64,000 nt of DNA from Acetobacter sicerae (GTDB lineage Bacteria; Pseudomonadota; Alphaproteobacteria; Acetobacterales; Acetobacteraceae). Of this stretch, positions 43,724-52,646 are shown one piece after another (position 1 is the first letter of the stretch; each line of letters opens with the position of its first letter). A program made the translations under genes and the position numbers. Under the pieces are notes generated by a model. The model ran no database searches, was not told the origin of the DNA, and saw only the letters and a list, made by a program, of their open reading frames with translations. Location: NCBI RefSeq assembly GCF_011516765.1, contig NZ_JAAABN010000003.1:248001-312000 (forward strand), written 5' to 3'.

Positions 43724-45979
43724 TCAGAACCTCTGCGAAATACCTGTCAGGATCGTCCGTCTGAGCCCGTACTGAGGCGCTCCGACGCCAATGCCAGATC
43801 CGCTGCGAAGCATGTAGCGACGGTCAAAGAGGTTGGTGACATCCAGTCGCAGTTCGGTCCGTTTCAGGAACGATGTATGGAACAGGTTGTCGAACGACTG
43901 GACCAGTCCAAGATTGAAAGTGACATATTGCGGCACGGATGCGCCATTGGGGATCACTGAATCTTCGCGAAGACCACTGCCGTAAACCATTGTTGCTGAC
44001 AGGCGCAACGGATGACCGGTCTTGCGGAATGCCGTGTAGCTTCCTCCAGCGGACGCCGTCCAGCGCTGGTCATGGTCAACATGCACCCAGTGATTGCTGA
44101 TATAGGCGAGGTCGTCAGGCGCCATATTCCACTGCGCGGACACGATGTTTTTTCCAATGGCGCGTGACCATGAGAAGTTGCCGTAAACAGTGAACGGGCC
44201 ACGTGAATAATCGGTGGTCACCTCATAGCCGTTGACCTGACCACGCTTGTAATTGAACGCGGACAGAATGATGGGAGACCCGAACTGTCCCTCGTCGATC
44301 ATGTTGCGCGCCAGTTTGACATAGGCGTCGAAAGACGCGTGCCAGTGAGGCAGAATTTCCTGCGCGAAACCGGCGTCGAAATAATGATCGCGTTCGGCCT
44401 TGACCATCGTGTTCTGGAAATTCGGTGGCGCACCGGATGTGTTTGCATATTTATTCAGCTGCGTTCCGCCGACCAGTTCAAACGGTGGTGGTGTGAAGTA
44501 GCGGGAATAACCGGCGTGGAAAGTGCCGCCTCTCCATGGTGTCCAGACAATGTTGATTCTGGGGCTGACCTGTTTGGAGTGGGTGTATTCATCCACACCG
44601 TCGAAGCGCAGACCGTAATTGATGGTCAGGTTCTTGAAGGGACGCCATTCATCCTGCGCATACAACCCGTAAATCCAGCCGGTGCGACCTGTGCCGTCAT
44701 GAATTGACTGTGTCAGACCATTGAATTCCGCGTTGCCGTCGTCATCTGTGCCGCTCTGTGTGTAGACAGTGGCGTCAGATTTTGAAATCGTTCTTTCTAC
44801 ATAAGCCTGAAAACCGAATCTGACTGTGTGCTTCGGTGCGGCGCGCCATGTGAGATCGGTCTGATTGCCTGATGAAAAGACCGAACGCTGGGCGTGCTGG
44901 GCAATGCCGTTATAGACAAGATCTCCGAGCGGATCAGGAGAGTATCCCAGAGAACTGTAACGTGCGATCGCTGAAGTCTGCAGACTGATTTTTCCCATTT
45001 CCTTCTGAAGAGACAGCATCCCGAAATCAGTGATTTCTTTCTGCTGCTCATGCAGGGATGCGCTGTCCACGCTGCCGTACACCTGCTGGGAAAGAGCGCT
45101 GTTCAGGAAGGACGGATTGGCAAACTGGCGCTGCTGGCCGGGATTGTTCGGAAGCTCATACTGAGCGTTCGACACGCCGGCGATGAAGCTGATGCGTGTA
45201 TTTTCGTCAGCCGTGTAACGCAGATGCCCAAGAAAGTGATACTGATTGCTCAGATCGTGGATCGCGTTGAAATCCGGTGTGGGGTTTTCGATGCCGACGC
45301 GGTTATGCACGAAATCCGCTGTCGCGAAGTAGTCCCATTTCCCGGAATGTCCGCCATATTGCAGGGAAGGAAAGAAATAATCACGAGCGCCGCCATAGAT
45401 GGAGGCGTTACCACCACTGTCCGACGTGCCGTTCTTGGTCGTGATATCGATCACGCCTGCCTGTAGAAATCCGTATTCGCTGGGCAATGCGCCCGTCGTC
45501 AGGGACATTGAGTGTGCGAAACGGGTCATGAGTGTCTGCCCGAAGACGCTCAGACCTTCCGGAAGCGCTACGCCATCAAGGCGGAACTGCACCTCGTTAT
45601 GGTCTCCACGAATATGGATCTGTCCATAGCTGTCCTGCGCCACGCCCGGCGCCTGCAACAGAACGGCGTTTAGAGGGGCATTGTCGCCGCCGGGAATTCT
45701 TTCGATATCCGCACGGGTAAAATGATAAACGCTCGCCCCTGTGGAAGGCTGAAGACTGGCTCTCTGCTTGTCCAGATGGGCTGTGACGATGATGTGCTCG
45801 TCACGGGTCGCCGTCACCGCCTTGACCGGCGCTGGCTTGGCCGGGGACTGTGCGGTAGCGGATGGCGTGACGGTCGTCGTTCCCGTCTCAGCGGCATGGG
45901 CAGGCGTGAGGACGTGTCGCGAAAACAGCAAAGGGCTGGCGACAAGCAGAAAGGTAACGGGATGGACAGGGCGGTTCAT
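43724..45979 (-). CDS. TonB-dependent outer-membrane receptor, probably zinc-regulated
   Basis: About 751 residues. The signal peptide starts at the ATG at 45979 (MNRPVHPVTFLLVASPLLF, cut after AHA). The plug domain (LLQAPGVAQDSYGQIHIRGDH, VQFRLDGVALPEG) is followed by a 22-strand barrel ending in an aromatic residue (SQRF). No siderophore genes are nearby. The upstream Zur-like dyad (46022-46040) makes it a candidate ZnuD-like zinc receptor feeding the ABC transporter at 4.5 kb. The frame is open to 46039, but that TTG lies in the operator. The ligand is inferred. Confidence 0.85.
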   Translation of the reverse strand: MNRPVHPVTFLLVASPLLFSRHVLTPAHAAETGTTTVTPSATAQSPAKPAPVKAVTATRDEHIIVTAHLDKQRASLQPSTGASVYHFTRADIERIPGGDNAPLNAVLLQAPGVAQDSYGQIHIRGDHNEVQFRLDGVALPEGLSVFGQTLMTRFAHSMSLTTGALPSEYGFLQAGVIDITTKNGTSDSGGNASIYGGARDYFFPSLQYGGHSGKWDYFATADFVHNRVGIENPTPDFNAIHDLSNQYHFLGHLRYTADENTRISFIAGVSNAQYELPNNPGQQRQFANPSFLNSALSQQVYGSVDSASLHEQQKEITDFGMLSLQKEMGKISLQTSAIARYSSLGYSPDPLGDLVYNGIAQHAQRSVFSSGNQTDLTWRAAPKHTVRFGFQAYVERTISKSDATVYTQSGTDDDGNAEFNGLTQSIHDGTGRTGWIYGLYAQDEWRPFKNLTINYGLRFDGVDEYTHSKQVSPRINIVWTPWRGGTFHAGYSRYFTPPPFELVGGTQLNKYANTSGAPPNFQNTMVKAERDHYFDAGFAQEILPHWHASFDAYVKLARNMIDEGQFGSPIILSAFNYKRGQVNGYEVTTDYSRGPFTVYGNFSWSRAIGKNIVSAQWNMAPDDLAYISNHWVHVDHDQRWTASAGGSYTAFRKTGHPLRLSATMVYGSGLREDSVIPNGASVPQYVTFNLGLVQSFDNLFHTSFLKRTELRLDVTNLFDRRYMLRSGSGIGVGAPQYGLRRTILTGISQRF

Positions 45980-46021
45980 TGAGCATCCGTAACTGGCTGA
46001 TTTCAGCTCTCCATACGATGT

Positions 46022-46040
46022 TATGTTATAATATAACAAT
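46022..46040. promoter_or_regulatory. Zur-like operator of the TonB receptor gene
   Basis: TATGTTATA-A-TATAACAAT has a perfect TGTTATA / TATAACA core in a 9-1-9 dyad, the same architecture as 4427-4445. It lies 43 bp upstream of the preferred receptor ATG. Confidence 0.75.
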
Positions 46041-46108
46041 ACCTAAAATGCCACAAAAGGCGTTGCGATCAAGATTGCAGAAATCTGATGCTGAATGGCC
46101 AACAGAAA

Positions 46109-46139
46109 ACGCTGTTCCAGCTTTTGGCCGGAACAGCGT
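46109..46139 (-). terminator. Rho-independent terminator of the sugar transporter gene
   Basis: A perfect 10-bp stem (ACGCTGTTCC / GGAACAGCGT). On the minus strand it is followed by TTTTC. It lies 55 bp after the transporter stop codon. Confidence 0.78.
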
Positions 46140-46193
46140 CATGAGAAGGGCTGAAGCCCGGATCTGCCTCCGACTCAGGCCGGAGAAAGTCTG

Positions 46194-47666
46194 TCAGAGA
46201 TTATCGATAATCCTCGGGCTCTCGCCAATTTTCGGACGGAAAGTGCCCTGACGAAGTGTCGTCTCAATGTCTTCAAGCGAGGCGCCAGCGGTTTCTGGAA
46301 CCAGCAGAAAGACAAAGATGACACTGACCAGATTGACGCCAGCATAGAACCACATGGTGCCGCCGAGTGTCAGGGTCTGAACCAGTTCCAGCGTGGTGGC
46401 CGTGACAACGAGATTGCTGCCCCAGAGAACCGCAGCATGGGCGCTGGTCGCAGCGCCGCGCATCGGGAGCGGGAACATTTCTGCGCCGGTCAGCCAGCCG
46501 ACAACCTGAATGCCGCCGGAATTGAACAGCATGAACAGCAGCAGGAAGGCGAGAACGGCGAAGCTGCCGATGCTGCCGGGAGCCGGATGCAGTGCGAAGC
46601 AGATTCCCAGACCGACAAGGCTGAGCACTGCGCCGGGTCCCATGATCAGCATCAGGCGACGACGACCAATCCGGTCGACGAACAGGCAGCCAAGCAGGGT
46701 CATGACGCAGTAGACGATCGCCACGCCAAGGCTGGCCCAGAGCGACCATTGCGGACCGAAACCGGCATCGGTCAGAAAGGTCGGGGTATAGTAGATCATC
46801 ATCTCGAGACCGCCGGCCTGCGTGAAGAAGGCGACACCGAGAGCCGCAATCACCGCAGGACGAACCCAGGGAAGCATCAGGCCTTTCCAGCCCCGCTCCG
46901 TGGTGTCGATCTTCTGCATGTTCGAGTGAATTTCCCGAACTTCTTTCTGAACGCTCTCACGCGTGGTGCGGATACGTCCAAGCTGCTCGGCCGCGACGTC
47001 CAGACCTTCATTGCGAGCGGTCCAGCGCGGGCTTTTCGGCAGGAAGAACATCACGATGAAAACGAAGGCCGCCGGGATTGCCGCAGCCGCCACCATCGGC
47101 CGCCAGCCCCACTCGTCGCGCATCATGAGTCCGGCAATGTTGGCGAGAAGAATTCCGACGCCGATCGCCACATTGAACAGGGTGACGAGATTGCCGCGTC
47201 TTTTTGGGGGAGCCAGCTCTGAGATGTAGGTCGGGACGACCTGCGTGGAGCCGCCGACGGCCAGTCCAAGGAAAAATCGTGCGGTAATCAGCAGGTTTAC
47301 GCTTGGTGCCAGCGCACAGGCGATCGAGCCCATGACAAAGATCGCCGTCACAAAAATGACGGTGGCCCGGCGACCGAACTTTTCAGAGGACCAGCCGAAA
47401 CCAATGGCTCCGACAGCGGCTCCGGCCAGGATGGCGGACGCCACCCACTCCTGCTGGGTGATGGAGAGGTTGAAGTCCTGCTTGATCAGCAGAAGCGCAC
47501 CGGAAATGATACCTGTATCGTATCCATAGAGGCCGCCGCAGATGGCGGCCACGATGGTTGCGATCCATAGGGTTTTGTCAGCATTTGGTGAAATCTGAAT
47601 CGATTTCAAGACAGATGACAGGGATGGCCCTGTGCTGTTTGTCGTGCTCAAGCGTGTGGTCTCCAT
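46194..47666 (-). CDS. Sugar-porter-family MFS transporter
   Basis: 490 residues with twelve predicted helices. Sugar-porter signatures are GGLYGYDTGIISGALLLI in helix 1, GRRATVIF after helix 2, LPKSPRW before the central loop, DRIGRRRLML and PETAGASLEDIE at the C terminus. These are proton-coupled importers of xylose, galactose, arabinose or inositol; the sugar cannot be read from sequence. The gene stands alone, with no catabolic operon, and is divergent from nothing within 600 bp. Confidence 0.93.
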   Translation of the reverse strand: METTRLSTTNSTGPSLSSVLKSIQISPNADKTLWIATIVAAICGGLYGYDTGIISGALLLIKQDFNLSITQQEWVASAILAGAAVGAIGFGWSSEKFGRRATVIFVTAIFVMGSIACALAPSVNLLITARFFLGLAVGGSTQVVPTYISELAPPKRRGNLVTLFNVAIGVGILLANIAGLMMRDEWGWRPMVAAAAIPAAFVFIVMFFLPKSPRWTARNEGLDVAAEQLGRIRTTRESVQKEVREIHSNMQKIDTTERGWKGLMLPWVRPAVIAALGVAFFTQAGGLEMMIYYTPTFLTDAGFGPQWSLWASLGVAIVYCVMTLLGCLFVDRIGRRRLMLIMGPGAVLSLVGLGICFALHPAPGSIGSFAVLAFLLLFMLFNSGGIQVVGWLTGAEMFPLPMRGAATSAHAAVLWGSNLVVTATTLELVQTLTLGGTMWFYAGVNLVSVIFVFLLVPETAGASLEDIETTLRQGTFRPKIGESPRIIDNL

Positions 47667-48256
47667 GATGACGTTGCTGGAAAGAGGAAAATCTTTTCGG
47701 GGTGGAAAAGTTCCCTCAGTGAGCAGCCCGGCCTCACTTTTGTAATGCTGTGTGGCCGAAGTCCTCTATTGAAGTCGGATCCGATAGAAACACCCTGACT
47801 GCCGGATTTCAGAGCGCCTTTACCCACTTCAGGGAATGTGCAGAAGGGATTGCATTATGAAATCCTGTTTCACTTCATGCGATTTTTAGTTTTTCTCTTT
47901 GTATTTTTCTCTGCACGGCGAAACATTACGACAAATTCATGGTTTTGTGAACATTTAATTTTCAAGAAAGCGGGGAGTATTGAAAGTACGTTTTATACGA
48001 AAAGAATATTTACAATATATTTTTCGGCCATTGAGGTGTCTCATAATCTGTATGCTTGGCTGTCCATGAAAAGCGGTCATGGATTCTACCTGAGGCGAGG
48101 GAAGAACCGATGATCACTTTCAGCCTGACTGGCCTGACATGAACATCGGAAGAAAAACAGTGCCCTTGCTTTGCCGATTTCAGGATGAAGCTCCCTGATA
48201 AGCCTGCCAATTTCGCACCGTGTTTCCTGGCCCGCCACGACCTAAAAACAGGACAT
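47667..48256. other. Long intergenic stretch upstream of the sugar transporter
   Basis: About 590 bp; the central part (47850-48010) is strongly AT-rich. No credible gene. It must contain the transporter promoter and leader; no operator could be assigned. Confidence 0.4.
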
Positions 48257-48287
48257 AAAAAAAGCCCGGGCAGCAAAGCCTCGGGCC
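48257..48287 (-). terminator. Rho-independent terminator of the Gly-rich protein gene
   Basis: On the minus strand GCCCGAGGC, TTTGCT, GCCCGGGC forms a GC stem followed by seven T residues. It lies 33 bp after the stop of the upstream minus-strand gene. Confidence 0.85.
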
Positions 48288-48319
48288 AAAAGTCATGCCT
48301 GGTGGGATGGAAGACGCTG

Positions 48320-48706
48320 TTACCAGCCGCCGTAATAGGAACCATAGACCGGGGCGGCGGGCACGACCGCGTAAGGAGCAGGGGCCACATAAACAGGCGG
48401 CGGAGGTGGTGCGTAGACCACACGTGGGGGAGGCGGTGAGTTCGCCATCGCCATCCCGGCGACAGCACCCAGAGCCATGCCGCCGATAATCCCGCCTGCG
48501 ACAGCGCCGCCGCCCCACCTGCCATGATGACGCCAGTCGCGGCCAGGACCCCCGCCCCAACCACCACGGGGGCCACCACCGCCCCATCCGCCACGCGGGC
48601 CGCCGCCCCAGGGCTGGGCATGCGCATAGGCAGGGAGCGCCACGGATCCGCCGACAAGGCCGATCAGGGCAGGGATAGCGACGAGAGAGCGAAGATACTT
48701 GTTCAT
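48320..48706 (-). CDS. Glycine/proline-rich secreted protein, unknown
   Basis: 128 residues. A signal peptide (MNKYLRSLVAIPALIGLVGG, cut near YAHA) is followed by a Gly/Trp/Arg-rich repeat (GGGPRGGWGG repeated), a hydrophobic glycine-zipper helix (GGAVAGGIIGGMALGAVAGM) and a Pro/Tyr-rich tail ending YYGGW. The zipper helix suggests outer-membrane or envelope insertion, as in other small glycine-zipper proteins. It has its own terminator, and its function is not known. Confidence 0.8.
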   Translation of the reverse strand: MNKYLRSLVAIPALIGLVGGSVALPAYAHAQPWGGGPRGGWGGGGPRGGWGGGPGRDWRHHGRWGGGAVAGGIIGGMALGAVAGMAMANSPPPPRVVYAPPPPPVYVAPAPYAVVPAAPVYGSYYGGW

Positions 48707-48870
48707 GTCATGTGTCCCGGATCATGAGCGGGGCGTGAAAGCCAGACTCGTTGTCCTTTTATGAGACACATGAAAACCGGTTTTCATGGCGAATTGTGGG
48801 CGAATTCATTGCCATTGCCACACGACGACATGAAAACCGCGTAATGGCCCGCTTCCTTCTTCGGGGCCTC

Positions 48871-49350
48871 TTATCCGTGCAGATCCTTCGCCGCAGCTTC
48901 AACCAGCGCGACATGCTCGGCAGGCTTCACCTTGCGCCACAGCGCCTTGATCCGGCCATCAGCGCCGACAAGGAAAGAGCTACGCTCCATGCCGAAATAG
49001 GTCCGTCCGTACATCGATTTCTCAACCCATGTGCCGTACTGGTCGGCCAGTCTGTGGTCAGGATCGCTGGCCAGAGGAAACTCCAGACCGTATTTGTCCG
49101 CGAACTTGTCGATCTTGGCCACAGGGTCAGGGCTGACGCCAATCACCGTGAGATCCAGCTTTCCAAGCGCGGGAAGCGCTTCCTGAATGCCGCAGGCCTG
49201 TGTGGTGCAGCCGGGCGTGTCCGCTTTCGGGTAGAAGTAGAGCAGGTAGGGTTTGCCCGAAAGATCGGCGCTCGAAACCGTACGGCCCCTGCTGGCTTCA
49301 AGAGTGAAATCAGGGGCTTTATCGCCCACTTTGATGGAATCTGTGCTCAT
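48871..49350 (-). CDS. bcp: Thiol peroxidase of the BCP/PrxQ type
   Basis: 159 residues from the ATG at 49350. The peroxidatic cysteine is in the DTPGCTTQACGIQ motif, with a second cysteine five residues later, the arrangement of atypical two-Cys Bcp enzymes. DFTLEASRGRTVSSADLSGK and RSSFLVGADGRIKALW are family-typical. It reduces hydrogen peroxide and organic hydroperoxides at the expense of thioredoxin. It lies 69 bp downstream of glnE on the same strand. Confidence 0.95.
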   Translation of the reverse strand: MSTDSIKVGDKAPDFTLEASRGRTVSSADLSGKPYLLYFYPKADTPGCTTQACGIQEALPALGKLDLTVIGVSPDPVAKIDKFADKYGLEFPLASDPDHRLADQYGTWVEKSMYGRTYFGMERSSFLVGADGRIKALWRKVKPAEHVALVEAAAKDLHG

Positions 49351-49419
49351 GCGGCAAGCCTGCCTCAGAGCACGGGCGGTCGCAACCAGATTCACAGACG
49401 CAGGGCGTTCGTAACGGCC

Positions 49420-52400
49420 TCAGTTCGGGTCAGCGACAGGACCGATCAGTTTCGTGAATAACGCACGCACGATGTCCGCCAGCCCTTCGATTTCCTCCCG
49501 CAGGGTCGAAACCCCCGGCACATCCATCGTCCGGCAGAGAAGGTCCAGCGTGGCCGCGGGCAGTTCCTGCGCCGGATCGACAGGTGGTTTCGGTCCGCAC
49601 AGTAATCTGAGGACGCTTTGCAGACTTCTCCATCGTTCATCGGCTTCAAGCAGGATGGTCGCCTGTTCCGCAGACAGCAGCCGGGCTTTGGCCAGCAGTT
49701 CAAAGGCCTGTGAAGTCACCGGAGAACGCACCCGTGCAGACGTCGATGTCAGCTGAAGAGCCTGTGCGATGAACTCCACTTCCATCAGTCCGCCCGGTCG
49801 CCGTTTGACGTCCCACGGGCTGGAGGGAGGCAGGTCGCGGGCGAGGCGGCTTCGCATGGCGGCGGCGTCTTCCCTGACTTTCTCCGCCGTGCGACGGGCG
49901 TCCGGAGACAGCGCCGCCTCGATGTCCTCGCGCAGGGATTTTTTCAGACGGGTCCGGACGCCGCTTTCCCCTGTGGTGGTGACAAGCCGCGCCCGTGTCA
50001 GCGCCATGCGCTCCCATGTCCATGACTCTTCCGCGTGATAACGACGGAAAGCGGAGAGGGACACCGCGACCGGACCTGCCGCGCCCGACGGACGCAGACG
50101 CATGTCCACCGGATAAAGCGGACCTTCGGAGTCCGGCGCGGTCAGAGCGCCGATAAAGCTGTGCGCCAGCCGGAGATAATATTGTGACACGGTCAAGGTG
50201 CGGCCGCCGCCCTTGGGAAGCGCCGTGCTTTCGGTCACATGCTCGGGGTGGTCAAAGATCATCATCAGATCAAGGTCGGACCCGGCCATCATCTCACGTG
50301 ATCCGGCCTTGCCCAGCGCGATGACCGCGATGCCGCCGCCTTCGACCCTGCCATGACGCGCACGGTGCGCCCGGAACACGCTGTCGAGCAGCGCTGTCAT
50401 CACAGCATCCGCCACATCCGTGCGTTCCTGTGCCGCCGTATCCTCGTCAAGACGCCCTTCCAGCCGGGCGACGGAAAGACGGAACTCCTCGGCGCGCACG
50501 ACAGGGCGCAGACGGGTGACCAGCAGCTCGGAATCGGGCTTTTCCGCCGCCAGAAGGCGGATCTGTTCCGGCGCGAAAGTGGCTGCCGGGGGAAGATTGT
50601 CCTCCTCTTCCTCCTGAAGCTCCAGCAGACCTTCCAGCGCGGACGGGCTGTCCGCCAGATGGTTGGCGAGGAAGGGTGAGGCGTCGAAAATCGCCGCGAT
50701 CCGGTCGATCAGTGCGGGGTTGCGTTCCAGCAGCGAGAGCAGCTGCACTCCCGCCCGCTGACGCGAGAGAAGCGTGTCGAAGTGACGCAGGCAGGCCAGC
50801 GGGTCGCGCCGGGCGATGAAGCTGGCGAGGAGGTCCGACATCAGGCCCCGCAGCAGCGCGTGGGCGCGATCCGAGCGGAGCGCCCGGCGGCTGTTGCCGG
50901 CCCAGTGACTGAGGATCGTCGCGGCGTCGTCACAGCCGTCCTGCGGAAACCCGAGTTCCCCGAGGCGGGCGGGCAGTTCATCCGAGCCGAGATCGAGCAG
51001 CGCTTCCTCGGGACGGATCTCGCGGGTGGGCGTGCTGAAATGTTTCTCGAAGATCCGCCGCGCCGCCCGCATCTGCGGCAGCAGGTCCAGCGCAAAGTCG
51101 CCCGCGCTGCCGTAGCCGAGGAAGATCGCCAGAGCGTTGAACCGTTCCTCCGTATCCGGAAGCTGATGGGTCTGCTGGTCGGCGCGCATCTGCACCCGAT
51201 GCTCGACAATCCGCAGCAGGCGATAGGCGCGGGCGAGAGTTTCGGCCTCCTCCCGTGGCATATGACCGGAGCGCGTGAGGGTGCGCAGCGCGCCGAGTGT
51301 GGTCGGATCGCGCAGGCTCGGTGTCCGTCCGCCCCAGACAAGCTGCATCGCCTGCGCGACGAACTCGATCTCACGGATGCCGCCTTCTCCGAGCTTGACG
51401 TTATGGCCGAGCAGCCAGCCGACGCCGTCTTCCGGGTTGGTCAGCGTCGAATCAGCCATCTTCGCCAGTCCCGAGCGGCCCGGTTTGCGGTGCTGGTCGA
51501 TCTTGGCCTTCATGACGTGAATGTCGTCGATCAGGGCGAAATCGAGATGACGCCGCCAGACAAAGGGATGGATGGCGGTCAGAAAATCACGCCCAAGCCG
51601 GATGTTTCCCGCGACAGGCCGCGCCTTGGTCATGGCGGCGCGCTCCCATGTCTGGCCCAGACTCTCGTAATAGGCGATGGCGGCGGGAAGCGAGACGGCG
51701 AGGGGGGTTGCGGAGGGATCGGGGCGCAGGCGCAGATCGGTCCGGAAAACGTAGCCATTCGCGTCACGCGCTTCCATGAGGCGGACAAGGTCGCTAGTCA
51801 TGCGGATGAAAGTCTGCCGGGCCGTATCGGGGTCCGCATGAAGGTCCGCGTCAAAAAGCACGACGAGGTCGATGTCCGAGGAGAAGTTCAGTTCCCGCGC
51901 TCCGAGTTTCCCCATCGCCAGAACGACGTAACCACTCCCGCGTGTGGGGCGGGCCGGATCTTTCAGGGAAAGCCGTCCCCTGTCGTAAGCGGAGCGCAGC
52001 AGATGCCTGACCGCCGCATCGAGAGTGCTTTCGGCAAGGCGCGACAGCGTCTGCGTGACGGTTTCCAGCGACCAGAAATCGCCGATATCAGCCAGCGCAC
52101 AGGTCAGGGCGATCCGGTTCTTGGCGTCGCGCATGGCGCGGGCCAGCGCGTCGTGATCGATCTCCGGCGGCAGGGCGTCGATCCTGGCGAAGATGGAATC
52201 GGCAAAGCTGTCCGGTCCTTCGAGCAGCAGGGCCGCGAAATCGGCGGGACTGCGCAGCGCGAGTTCGGTCAGGTAGGGGCTGTTGCCGCCCATGGCCGCC
52301 AGCAGGGCGGGCACGCCGGGCTTGTCCAGCAGGGCAGGGTCGAGGCCGGCCTCCTGCCAGCGCTCGGCGAGGTCTTCCAGAAACCGCGCCAGAGCGTCCG

Positions 52401-52608
52401 GGTCGGCAGGATTCGGCCATGCAAGATCAGGCCAGGACGCCGTGCGTCTGCGTCCCCGCCAGCCTGCGCCCCCGGAGCGCTCGGCAGATCTGGCGGCGGA
52501 GGGCGGAACCTCTTGCGGCATGCCATCGTTTGGACGCATTGCCCCTTTTTCTGGGGGCTTGCGGTCCGTCTGGGTGCGGATTGGGGAAGAAGAGGTGCGT
52601 CGCGACAT
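49420..52608 (-). CDS. glnE: Bifunctional glutamine synthetase adenylyltransferase/deadenylase
   Basis: At 1062 residues it is slightly longer than E. coli GlnE, with an Arg/Pro-rich N-terminal extension of about 50 residues. Two nucleotidyltransferase domains are visible: the first with LNFSSDIDLVVLFD, the second with GSREMMAGSDLDLMMIFD, each followed by a helical PII-interaction/regulatory region. It tunes glutamine synthetase by adenylylation in response to glutamine and PII. Only 38 bp separate it from the divergent AsmA-like gene, so promoters overlap. Confidence 0.95.
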   Translation of the reverse strand: MSRRTSSSPIRTQTDRKPPEKGAMRPNDGMPQEVPPSAARSAERSGGAGWRGRRRTASWPDLAWPNPADPDALARFLEDLAERWQEAGLDPALLDKPGVPALLAAMGGNSPYLTELALRSPADFAALLLEGPDSFADSIFARIDALPPEIDHDALARAMRDAKNRIALTCALADIGDFWSLETVTQTLSRLAESTLDAAVRHLLRSAYDRGRLSLKDPARPTRGSGYVVLAMGKLGARELNFSSDIDLVVLFDADLHADPDTARQTFIRMTSDLVRLMEARDANGYVFRTDLRLRPDPSATPLAVSLPAAIAYYESLGQTWERAAMTKARPVAGNIRLGRDFLTAIHPFVWRRHLDFALIDDIHVMKAKIDQHRKPGRSGLAKMADSTLTNPEDGVGWLLGHNVKLGEGGIREIEFVAQAMQLVWGGRTPSLRDPTTLGALRTLTRSGHMPREEAETLARAYRLLRIVEHRVQMRADQQTHQLPDTEERFNALAIFLGYGSAGDFALDLLPQMRAARRIFEKHFSTPTREIRPEEALLDLGSDELPARLGELGFPQDGCDDAATILSHWAGNSRRALRSDRAHALLRGLMSDLLASFIARRDPLACLRHFDTLLSRQRAGVQLLSLLERNPALIDRIAAIFDASPFLANHLADSPSALEGLLELQEEEEDNLPPAATFAPEQIRLLAAEKPDSELLVTRLRPVVRAEEFRLSVARLEGRLDEDTAAQERTDVADAVMTALLDSVFRAHRARHGRVEGGGIAVIALGKAGSREMMAGSDLDLMMIFDHPEHVTESTALPKGGGRTLTVSQYYLRLAHSFIGALTAPDSEGPLYPVDMRLRPSGAAGPVAVSLSAFRRYHAEESWTWERMALTRARLVTTTGESGVRTRLKKSLREDIEAALSPDARRTAEKVREDAAAMRSRLARDLPPSSPWDVKRRPGGLMEVEFIAQALQLTSTSARVRSPVTSQAFELLAKARLLSAEQATILLEADERWRSLQSVLRLLCGPKPPVDPAQELPAATLDLLCRTMDVPGVSTLREEIEGLADIVRALFTKLIGPVADPN

Positions 52609-52646
52609 GAGCTTTACGGAATGATCGGACAGACAGGGTGGCGGTG

